From positions 186,001 through 250,000 of the IMG/VR virus record IMGVR_UViG_3300017963_000190: a stretch of 64,000 bases of DNA, one strand, 5' to 3'. Below, one piece after another: positions 47,242 to 53,453 of this stretch. The stretch's first letter is position 1; each line of letters begins with the position of its first letter. Made by a program: the position numbers and the translations under genes. This DNA comes from a virus. A model generated the notes under the pieces. The model ran no database searches. It worked only from the letters and a program-made list of their open reading frames with translations, and was not told the origin of the DNA.

Positions 47242-47932
47242 TTATTATGGTACCATTGGTGTAGCGGTCTGCACGCTAGATTGTGGTCCTAGAAGCATCA
47301 GTTCGACTCTGATATGGTACCTTTACCTGCCTTCAAAGAAAAACATCCCACGCGTTTGTGAGTTTTGTGGATCGGATTTTTTGGCGCGAATAACGGAAAT
47401 TCGTCGAGGTAAAGCTCGTTTTTGTAGCCGATCTTGTGCGGCACGAAGCAAGCCACCTGTTTTGGCAGGAGCCACTGGTCCGGCAAACCCAAATTGGCGG
47501 GGTGGTGTAATATGCTCCAGTGCTGGGTACCACTATGTTCGTATGCATGAGCACCCACGGGCCACCAATAATGGCTATGTAAAGCGGGCTGACTTGGTCA
47601 TGGAAGAGGTTTTAGGGAGGGAGCTTCTTCCAGATGAAATTGTGCATCATAAAAATGAAGACAAAGGCGACGATTCGCCAGAAAATCTGGAGGTAATAAC
47701 TTACTCCGCGCATTCTTCCCTGCACGGGAAAGCCCGTGGTAAAAAACCTGTTGAGCAAAAATCAGATCACCCAACTAATCGCCGTTATGAATGGCCTGCG
47801 GATGAGATACTTTTGCAATGGCGACGTAACGCGTCTTTACGTGAAATAGCGGCGGAGATGGGATGTAGCCATAAGAGTGTAGATAGACGCATAAAGAAAA
47901 TACAAAAACGGGGCAAAAGGCAGCTTTGGTAG
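47204..47932 (+). CDS. HNH homing endonuclease at tRNA-His
   Basis: Up to 242 residues. Frame opens at GTG 47204, which is the His anticodon itself, and runs through tRNA-His copy 2; the true start may be a later non-ATG codon near 47330. Core: CEFCGSDF...CSRSC finger, NPNWRGG, HEHPRATNNGYV, LVMEEVLGR and VHHKNEDKGDDSPENLEV, the HNH block of I-HmuI-like enzymes, with a C-terminal HTH (LREIAAEMGCSHKSVDRRI). Confidence 0.8.
   Translation: MASEVIKTLDGHPYYGTIGVAVCTLDCGPRSISSTLIWYLYLPSKKNIPRVCEFCGSDFLARITEIRRGKARFCSRSCAARSKPPVLAGATGPANPNWRGGVICSSAGYHYVRMHEHPRATNNGYVKRADLVMEEVLGRELLPDEIVHHKNEDKGDDSPENLEVITYSAHSSLHGKARGKKPVEQKSDHPTNRRYEWPADEILLQWRRNASLREIAAEMGCSHKSVDRRIKKIQKRGKRQLW
47249..47322 (+). 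tRNA. tRNA-His(GTG), copy 2
   Basis: 74 nt; acceptor GGTACCA/TGGTACC, loop TTGTGGT, good T-arm; A-C mismatch at stem top. Lies 7 bases after copy 1. Confidence 0.82.
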
Positions 47933-47953
47933 CTAATCCGACTAGCCACCCTA

Positions 47954-47966
47954 CCTTGTAAAATAT
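47954..47966 (+). promoter_or_regulatory. CCTTGTAAAATAT promoter-like element
   Basis: 15 bases before the ATG at 47980, with GAAGAGG between. Confidence 0.5.
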
Positions 47967-47979
47967 TGAAGAGGAATTA

Positions 47980-48363
47980 ATGATGGAGAAACATATCCTG
48001 CGAAAATTTAAGCTCGATGCTAAGACGGCGGCGCACACTCCCGATGCGCGTGTGGGGGAATGGGTAGTGTGCATCCCAGACGAAGACTGGATATGCCCTG
48101 GGTGCGGTTGCGGTAATGAGGGCGGTGATGGTTTGTATTCTGATGACGATAGGGAATCCGTCGGGGATATTGATAGTCTCATCTTCTACTACGATGAGCT
48201 TTTACTGTGTAGTAAGTGTGAGTGGGAAGGTGCCGCTGGAACTTTGTACAACTTAGCAATGAAAGCCAAGGACATGGTTCAGTGCCCGTGCTGCAAAGGT
48301 GATGGAAGTGTGCGCAGTAAAAAAGCAGCAGAGTACAAGAAGCTAAAGAAGAGGAAGTCATGA
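47980..48363 (+). CDS. Zinc-rich hypothetical protein
   Basis: 127 residues. CPGCGCG, CSKC and CPCC give three metal pairs; the last with GDGS resembles a DnaJ-type zinc knuckle. ATGA overlap with the next gene. Confidence 0.72.
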   Translation: MMEKHILRKFKLDAKTAAHTPDARVGEWVVCIPDEDWICPGCGCGNEGGDGLYSDDDRESVGDIDSLIFYYDELLLCSKCEWEGAAGTLYNLAMKAKDMVQCPCCKGDGSVRSKKAAEYKKLKKRKS

Positions 48364-48866
48364 GCAACGATGGAGACTTCGAGGGGAGGATCGTTCCTTT
48401 CCAAGCTTTGATGAAGGGGCGTGGTCCTGATACCGTTGTCCGTTTTCTCACCAAGGAGCTCTACACAGAAATCCAGTGCAGGGTGATGGAAGACAAGTAC
48501 TGGCGTCAGGTGGAGCATGCTAGGGAAAAAGGCCACCAGCCTAGTCAGTTGCTGATACAGAAACTAGAAGCCCTCAACCGCTGCGAGACGCTGGACGAGT
48601 TTGCCTACTGGCTTCAGGACCAAAGCGGCCGGGCGATGCTGGTGTGCAACGCGTGTGGGAGGGTGGATGTGGAGGAGGTGCTGGAGATCAAAGAAAACGG
48701 AGAGCGCCGCCGCCTTTGTACATCCTGCTGCCACAGCCTGGGGCTCCTGGAGATCTACTCTGGGGCAAAGGCTTTGATGCCAGTTGATCGCGTGGTTCGA
48801 CAAAAGGACCCCAATATCATCGATGTTGAAGCAACGGTTATTGATGTTGAGGTAGACGAGGACTAG
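48360..48866 (+). CDS. Zinc-finger hypothetical protein
   Basis: 168 residues. Helical N-terminus, then CNACG...CTSCC finger and an acidic tail (IDVEATVIDVEVDED). Confidence 0.74.
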   Translation: MSNDGDFEGRIVPFQALMKGRGPDTVVRFLTKELYTEIQCRVMEDKYWRQVEHAREKGHQPSQLLIQKLEALNRCETLDEFAYWLQDQSGRAMLVCNACGRVDVEEVLEIKENGERRRLCTSCCHSLGLLEIYSGAKALMPVDRVVRQKDPNIIDVEATVIDVEVDED

Positions 48867-48867
48867 T

Positions 48868-49227
48868 ATGCCTGAAGCTAAGAAAGAGGTCATCTGGGTT
48901 ATGTGTCCCAGCTGTGGGGCAGTTGCATTATCTGACGATGGGCATATCCCAAACAACTGGCCAGCGCCGGAAATAGAATATACTTCCACAGGTAGGTTTA
49001 GGCGATTATTACGCAAGGGGCGTTATATTGCCGAGCAGCATTTCATGGCGTGTAATATCTGCATGGAGTTCGTTTGCCCCACATGCTTAACCGATCATGA
49101 AGGCAATCTGATGGAATGGTGCATTGCCTGCGAGACAAAAGAAAAAGGGTTGCGTGTAGACCACCCGGATCCACGGTTGCGCATCGACGCCGTTTCTTTG
49201 ACCCTTTTACGGGAGAAGTATAAATGA
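48868..49227 (+). CDS. Zinc-finger hypothetical protein
   Basis: 119 residues: CPSCG, CNIC, CPTC and CIAC, four CxxC pairs as in double ribbons. Forms a set with its two neighbours. Confidence 0.74.
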   Translation: MPEAKKEVIWVMCPSCGAVALSDDGHIPNNWPAPEIEYTSTGRFRRLLRKGRYIAEQHFMACNICMEFVCPTCLTDHEGNLMEWCIACETKEKGLRVDHPDPRLRIDAVSLTLLREKYK

Positions 49228-49403
49228 TGACAGCTGAAGAATTCGCAGCCTTATATATTCTTACGGTTGCTTCAAGCCTGCAGAAATATACCCAGCAGAC
49301 TACTCCTGGCATGAAAGCGCAAAGTGTGGAGGAGACGTTCGACCGCATGCGCATAGAGGGCTACGTGGTTGTGCGCCAGGAAGACGCTGGTTCTCCCTGC
49401 TGA
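49224..49403 (+). CDS. 59-aa hypothetical protein
   Basis: ATGATG start overlapping the upstream stop. Helical; no motif. Confidence 0.6.
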   Translation: MMTAEEFAALYILTVASSLQKYTQQTTPGMKAQSVEETFDRMRIEGYVVVRQEDAGSPC

Positions 49404-49406
49404 GGG

Positions 49407-49544
49407 ATGCGTGCCTGTGCTCATACGGTTATTGAGAAAGAGTTGGGATTGCCGCCACCGGATGAGGTGTACCCACTAAAAGATATGGACCTCTCTGGCG
49501 TGTGGGAGCGTGTGCGCAAGCGAATAGCAGACGGCACCATCTAG
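49407..49544 (+). CDS. 45-aa hypothetical protein
   Basis: Starts 3 bases after the previous stop (TGAGGGATG). Helical, charged. Not recognised. Confidence 0.5.
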   Translation: MRACAHTVIEKELGLPPPDEVYPLKDMDLSGVWERVRKRIADGTI

Positions 49545-49546
49545 AC

Positions 49547-49574
49547 TTGACAACGACACCAATCTGGCTATAGT
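49547..49574 (+). promoter_or_regulatory. Sigma70-type promoter
   Basis: TTGACA, 16 bp, TATAGT; upstream of tRNA-Lys, with a CCCAGAA/TTCTGGG hairpin in the leader. Confidence 0.75.
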
Positions 49575-49641
49575 ACCATTGTTATGTTGATGAACTTCCA
49601 CAGAGTGCGCTTGAAACCCATGGCCCAGAACTCAATTTTCT

Positions 49642-49713
49642 GGGTCGGTGGTGTAAAGGTTGCACAACGGACTTTTAATCCGTCCGGAGCAGGTTCGATT
49701 CCTGTCCGGCCCA
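49642..49713 (+). tRNA. tRNA-Lys(TTT)
   Basis: 72 nt; stem ACGGA/TCCGT, loop CTTTTAA. Confidence 0.93.
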
Positions 49714-49729
49714 TTTCTTGAGGTGACGT

Positions 49730-50341
49730 TTGTCCTCATTCAAGCCACACGATCTTGAACGTACGCCACTCAAGGTGAGCAGTCAAGGGTTCGTGTTGGC
49801 TGAATGCCCCAAGCACCCGTATGCGTGGAAGCGAGATGGTTGCGTGCATTTTCACCGGTTGGTGATGGAGAACCATCTTGGACGGTACCTTCGCGAAGAT
49901 GAGTTCGTATTCCACAAAGACGAGGACAGAAAAAATAACGATATAGAGAATCTGAGAATCGTTATCCGGTCTCCGGCAACACGGGTGTACAAACCAAGGA
50001 GCGCACCACCGAAGAGGATTTGTGGTGTGTGCAAGGAGGGGTTTCGTCCGGAGTGGCTGGAGTGCAAAGCGAACTACAGCGATTCTAAGTACTGCTCGGA
50101 TTTTTGCCGAGCAGAAGCCAAAAGGAGCGCTAAGAAAAAGGCGCACGCGGTAGGAAGGGACTTCAAGAAAATCGAACCACCCAGTCGCGAAGAGCTGGCG
50201 GCTTTGATTTGGGAGTATCCATCAACCAAGCTTGCTGAAAAGTTTGGTGTGTCCGACCGCACCGTCGGCAACTGGTGCAAGAGGTATGGGATAGATAAAC
50301 CACCACGAGGATACTGGGCCTCGATAAGGTCTAGGCAGTGA
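49730..50341 (+). CDS. HNH homing endonuclease between tRNA-Lys and tRNA-Trp
   Basis: 203 residues from TTG 49730 (GAGGTG upstream). VHFHRLVMENHLGRYL and FHKDEDRKNNDIENLRIV form the HNH block, but the usual VHH reads VFH. A CGVCKEG...CSDFC finger and a C-terminal HTH (STKLAEKFGVSDRTVGNWCK) follow. It ends 9 bases before an abnormal tRNA-Trp. Confidence 0.8.
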   Translation: MSSFKPHDLERTPLKVSSQGFVLAECPKHPYAWKRDGCVHFHRLVMENHLGRYLREDEFVFHKDEDRKNNDIENLRIVIRSPATRVYKPRSAPPKRICGVCKEGFRPEWLECKANYSDSKYCSDFCRAEAKRSAKKKAHAVGRDFKKIEPPSREELAALIWEYPSTKLAEKFGVSDRTVGNWCKRYGIDKPPRGYWASIRSRQ

Positions 50342-50350
50342 AAATTATCT

Positions 50351-50417
50351 GGGTCGCGATCTGGGATCAGAGAGGGCTCCAACCCCTCCCAGCCGGGTTC
50401 AATTCCTGGGCGACCTG
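50351..50417 (+). tRNA. tRNA-Trp(CCA) with shrunken D-arm
   Basis: 67 nt; acceptor GGGTCGC/GCGACCT, stem GAGGG/CCCTC, loop CTCCAAC, good T-arm. Only about 14 bases between acceptor and anticodon arm (GATC-TGG-GATC), and no U8. Confidence 0.7.
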
Positions 50418-50694
50418 TCTCGGTGCTTAAGGTAAACGCGTGACCTATCTATCGCAGCGGGCGCCAAAGCTGCTGTAGGAGCATCGTGAAATCGGTCCTT
50501 CGATAAGGGGAAAGAAGGATCGAGGGTGTGGGATACCGAGTCGGTGGGCCCCCTCGGTTAGTATCTGTTGCCGCTCTTGTGTGGCAGGTACTAGCCCATT
50601 GCAGCCGTTGGTACCCTGAAGATGGGCTACAGGGTCCGGTCCACTGCCCCGAGTATCTAAAACGATGCGTGGAGCCCTCTCCCACACCCACCTT
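50418..50694 (+). ncRNA. Large structured RNA between tRNA-Trp and tRNA-Val
   Basis: No ORF. GGGTGTGGGA (50524) pairs with TCCCACACCC (50680), 10 bp, closing a domain that holds GATAC-CGAG/CTCGG-GTATC, TGCC/GGCA, GGTACT/AGTATC (50587 with 50652) and a pseudoknot: TAGCCCAT/ATGGGCTA (50592, 50622) with loop ACCCTG to CAGGGT (50613, 50630). Upstream stems GCAGC/GCTGC and TCCTTC/GAAGGA. Not a class I recognise. Confidence 0.6.
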
Positions 50695-50768
50695 GGGCGA
50701 TTAGCTCAGCCTGGAAGAGCGCTGTCTTGACTCGGCAGATGTCACAGGTTCAAGTCCTGTATCGCCCA
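50695..50768 (+). tRNA. tRNA-Val(GAC)
   Basis: 74 nt; stem CTGTC/GGCAG, loop TTGACTC. Confidence 0.93.
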
Positions 50769-50945
50769 GAGGGGCTAAGAGCCCCTACTCAGGACCTGGT
50801 CCAGTCTGAGGCTACCCAGGTGCCAGTGAGCCACGAGGCGGGTGCGCTGCGAGCTCGTGGATGACGCCTGGGATGTTGCAAGCGCACAGGCCGGTGCTCC
50901 GGTTGTCCGCCCGATATTTCTGGAGCACTCGACCACGGACCATTA
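50769..50945 (+). ncRNA. Second structured RNA with pseudoknot, between tRNA-Val and tRNA-Ile
   Basis: Hairpin GGGGCT-AAG-AGCCCC first. Then CCCAGGTG/CGCCTGGG (50815, 50865) encloses CCACGAG/CTCGTGG (50831, 50854), whose loop GTGCGCT (50842) pairs with AGCGCAC (50881) outside: a 7-bp pseudoknot. GTGCTCC/GGAGCAC (50894, 50922) closes the 3' part. Confidence 0.58.
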
Positions 50946-51018
50946 GGGCTTGTAGCTTAGTGGCTAAAGCGCACGCCTGATAAGCGTGAGATCGACGGTT
51001 CGAGTCCGTCCAGGCCCA
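50946..51018 (+). tRNA. tRNA-Ile(GAT)
   Basis: 73 nt; stem CACGC/GCGTG, loop CTGATAA. Confidence 0.94.
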
Positions 51019-51024
51019 CTTTGC

Positions 51025-51099
51025 GCGCCCGTAGCTCAGTTGGATCAGAGCATCGGTCTACGGAACCGAGGGCCGCAGGTTCGAGTCCTGCCGGGCGTA
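51025..51099 (+). tRNA. tRNA-Arg(ACG)
   Basis: 75 nt; stem TCGGT/ACCGA, loop CTACGGA. A34 would need conversion to inosine by host TadA. Confidence 0.93.
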
Positions 51100-51114
51100 A
51101 AAGGAGGCTTACCA

Positions 51115-51279
51115 ATGGCCGATGAAGATCCGTATGAGGATACCCTTCCAGAAGTCAAGGACATGACAACGTTGGGGTTGCTTGACGAGCTCGCCACGTT
51201 CTATCCTGGGCTGGAAGATCAAGAAGCCTTTATTGAGCTCACACGCCGCATCAAATCCTCAGGGGCTGCCAATGCGTAA
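51115..51279 (+). CDS. 54-aa acidic hypothetical protein
   Basis: ATG 51115, AGGAGG upstream. Acidic start then a helix. Overlaps the next gene by 8 bases. Confidence 0.62.
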   Translation: MADEDPYEDTLPEVKDMTTLGLLDELATFYPGLEDQEAFIELTRRIKSSGAANA

Positions 51280-51508
51280 ACTATTACGACGTCTTTGGTG
51301 CCGCCTCCGCTTCCACGATCTGCAAATCGTTAAACACATTCACGGGGACATCAAGCACGGTACCCGTCTGCTGAAGTGCCGGAGGTGCGAGCGCCGCTTT
51401 GTGATGTCCGATCCCCACCGAGCCTTTTTCTGCTACTCCGACAATCCCATGTTCGCGCGAGACCTCATGAAGTTGTATGGGCTGCCAGCGGATGACTTGT
51501 ATGGATAA
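51272..51508 (+). CDS. Small basic protein with CxxC
   Basis: 78 residues. CRRC pair, Arg/His-rich N-terminus; possibly nucleic-acid binding. Confidence 0.66.
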   Translation: MRKLLRRLWCRLRFHDLQIVKHIHGDIKHGTRLLKCRRCERRFVMSDPHRAFFCYSDNPMFARDLMKLYGLPADDLYG

Positions 51509-51549
51509 TGCGGACCCGTTTCCACCTATCACTTTTCCTAAGTGTATTC

Positions 51550-51578
51550 TTGACACCAAGCCCCTCACTGGTTATATA
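51550..51578 (+). promoter_or_regulatory. Sigma70-type promoter
   Basis: TTGACA, 17 bp, TATATA; followed by AAAGGAGG and the radical-SAM gene. Confidence 0.75.
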
Positions 51579-51597
51579 CTAGTAAAGGAGGTGCAGC

Positions 51598-52404
51598 ATG
51601 CCCTTCCAACCCTTCCTGATTAGCAAACAGAAACAGTTCACCAACGGGATCGTCTATGGCCTACGCACCGCGGATGGCTACCCTATCGAGGTCACCGATA
51701 CCTTCCTCCCCTGCTACACCAAAGATGCTGTTGGGCGCCGGCAGAACAAGCTGACGGGGGTTGGCGTAGGAGATCGTTACGAGCGTTGGATGGTAGGCGT
51801 ATCTGTGATGAGTGGCTGCCCCGTACGCTGCAAATTCTGCGCAACAGGTCAGCTTAAGAAGTGGCGTTCTCTCACCGCGCAGGAGATAGCTGCCCAGGTC
51901 CAGTTCATCCTGGAGCGCAACTTGCGCTACGATCCTGCTAAATCTTACGAGTTCAAAGTGAACTACACCCGTATGGGGGAGCCATTTCTCAACATTGAGG
52001 AAGTGATTCAAGCCATCCATTTGATCGACGAGCTTCTGCCAAACGTTGACGTACACCACTACATCTCCACTATTGGAATCGTCGGCTCAGACTTCGACTG
52101 GATCGCAGACAACGTCACTCTGCAACTCTCCCTTCACTCTCTCGACCCTGAACGCCGCAATTGGTTGATCCCCTACAAGAAGAAGCTCACCATCCCAGAG
52201 CTCGGCGACGTCAGAACGTACAGCGATCTGAAAACTACCCTCAACCTCACTCTGGTGGAAGAAGCCGACTTCGACATCGTGCGGCTGCAGAAATTCTTCC
52301 CTCCAGAGCACTTCTTCGTCAAGCTCAGTCCCATCAATCCAAACGAAACCTCAGAGAGACACGGCTTAGGTACCGGTGTTATCGACGAGGTTAATTTGCA
52401 TTAG
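51598..52404 (+). CDS. Radical-SAM RlmN-like methyltransferase core, lacking the C-terminal Cys motif
   Basis: 268 residues; ATG 51598. [4Fe-4S] motif C74-x3-C78-x2-C81 in GCPVRCKFCATGQLKKW, LTAQEIAAQV, then MGEPFLN (about 126-132) and LQLSLHS, all in RlmN order (CxxxCxFCATG, LTaxEI, MGMGEPLxN). RlmN methylates A2503 of 23S rRNA and A37 of some tRNAs through a methylated Cys in a C-terminal AACGQL segment. This chain stops about 100 residues short of that; the segment is on the next gene. It may modify phage or host tRNA, or protect ribosomes. Confidence 0.82.
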   Translation: MPFQPFLISKQKQFTNGIVYGLRTADGYPIEVTDTFLPCYTKDAVGRRQNKLTGVGVGDRYERWMVGVSVMSGCPVRCKFCATGQLKKWRSLTAQEIAAQVQFILERNLRYDPAKSYEFKVNYTRMGEPFLNIEEVIQAIHLIDELLPNVDVHHYISTIGIVGSDFDWIADNVTLQLSLHSLDPERRNWLIPYKKKLTIPELGDVRTYSDLKTTLNLTLVEEADFDIVRLQKFFPPEHFFVKLSPINPNETSERHGLGTGVIDEVNLH

Positions 52405-52418
52405 CGAGGAGGCACGCT

Positions 52419-52562
52419 ATGGATACCGACAAGATCAAAGAAGAACTGGAAGCTGCTGGGTATGACCACGCAGTAGCGATTGCGACCCAAGCTGAGGTGG
52501 AAGCGGGCGCTGCCTGTGGGCAGCTCAGCGTCATCACAGAGAGTGAGGAAGACCAGCAATAA
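52419..52562 (+). CDS. 47-aa protein carrying the RlmN catalytic tail (AACGQL)
   Basis: Strong GAGGAGG before ATG 52419, in a different frame from the upstream gene. Sequence ELEAAGYDHAVAIATQ, AEVEAGAACGQLS matches the end of RlmN (G-x-x-x-x-V-R-x-x-x-G-x-D-I-x-A-A-C-G-Q-L), with the methyl-carrying Cys at residue 33. Two-gene layout implies a split enzyme. Confidence 0.72.
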   Translation: MDTDKIKEELEAAGYDHAVAIATQAEVEAGAACGQLSVITESEEDQQ

Positions 52563-52566
52563 GTGC

Positions 52567-52595
52567 TTGACAACGTCAAAGGGGCGTGCTTAACT
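52567..52595 (+). promoter_or_regulatory. Sigma70-type promoter
   Basis: TTGACA, 17 bp, TTAACT; its start point would fall at or next to the ATG at 52603, giving a leaderless message. Confidence 0.7.
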
Positions 52596-52602
52596 TGCTG
52601 GC

Positions 52603-52827
52603 ATGCCAACCTACCTCATTGACGATCAAGCTGCCTTTGATGCTGCTCTCGCTCGTCTTAGAAAAGAGCGTGACGCAGAAGAGCGCTCTTTTTTCTCTTC
52701 AGACCCTCCTCCTGTTCACGTTATTTCTACACAGACGTTTGAGCGCCAATATCAGGAGACGAACGAGCGCTGCAGGCAAGAACTATTCAGTGTATTCAAG
52801 ATCCCAAAGGGTCTGATGGAGAAATAA
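52603..52827 (+). CDS. Small hypothetical protein
   Basis: 74 residues; helical, charged. No RBS; probably leaderless from the promoter 7 bases upstream. Confidence 0.65.
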   Translation: MPTYLIDDQAAFDAALARLRKERDAEERSFFSSDPPPVHVISTQTFERQYQETNERCRQELFSVFKIPKGLMEK

Positions 52828-52829
52828 GG

Positions 52830-53048
52830 ATGTCTGATGAGATTCAATACTTGACCATCGAATGCCCCCTATGTGGAGGCAAGTCCGCTATCCCTCATGC
52901 TTCCGAGCTCAGTGACATCGTCCACTGTGTTGTGGGTTGCCCAGGTTGTGGGAAGCATCTTCTGTGTTTGCCTCCTGGAAAGCTTGTCAAGTTTGACGAC
53001 CAGGGAGAACACCGGGATTATCCTGTGCACGAGCTGCCAAAAGGGTAG
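52830..53048 (+). CDS. Zinc-ribbon microprotein
   Basis: 72 residues; CPLCGG and CPGCGK pairs about 26 residues apart, AAGG upstream. Confidence 0.72.
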   Translation: MSDEIQYLTIECPLCGGKSAIPHASELSDIVHCVVGCPGCGKHLLCLPPGKLVKFDDQGEHRDYPVHELPKG

Positions 53049-53052
53049 CCCG

Positions 53053-53065
53053 TCTTGTAAAATAC
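53053..53065 (+). promoter_or_regulatory. TCTTGTAAAATAC promoter-like element
   Basis: Exact copy; TAAAAT ends 9 bases before ATG 53073. Confidence 0.62.
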
Positions 53066-53072
53066 AATTAAG

Positions 53073-53453
53073 ATGAGCGACTTTTTGATTTGCCGCAAGT
53101 GCGGCAGCCTCAAGCGGGCGCATACCCATATTGTCTTTCACGACTTTGGCTTCCAGCTAGGGGAGCCTGGCGTTCATTATTGCCCCACCTGCGATCCTGA
53201 GCCGGCGCCCCCGCAAGTGCATCCTATTACCGATCCCGAGGAAGTGTTTGGGAGCAATATCGCCGGAATGATTTTTGCCTCCCTGAAAGAAAAAGAAGCC
53301 AGGATTAAAGCGCTCGAAGACGCTGTGCGGGAGATGCTCAAGTATGAATGCCCGCGCTGCGATCTGGACGTGCAGGCAGCAGTAGACGTTTACGGCGTGC
53401 AGTTGACCATCACCGGAGTGTTCGATGACAACGAAGAAAAAGAGCCGCGTTGA
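53073..53453 (+). CDS. Zinc-ribbon plus coiled-coil protein
   Basis: 126 residues: CRKCG...CPTC ribbon, a helix (EKEARIKALEDAVREML) and CPRC. Overlaps the next gene by 29 bases. Confidence 0.74.
   Translation: MSDFLICRKCGSLKRAHTHIVFHDFGFQLGEPGVHYCPTCDPEPAPPQVHPITDPEEVFGSNIAGMIFASLKEKEARIKALEDAVREMLKYECPRCDLDVQAAVDVYGVQLTITGVFDDNEEKEPR

Noticed and set aside
51500-51619. 39-aa ORF across the promoter of the radical-SAM gene
   Set aside because: Covers a clear promoter and RBS and overlaps the next gene; no RBS of its own.
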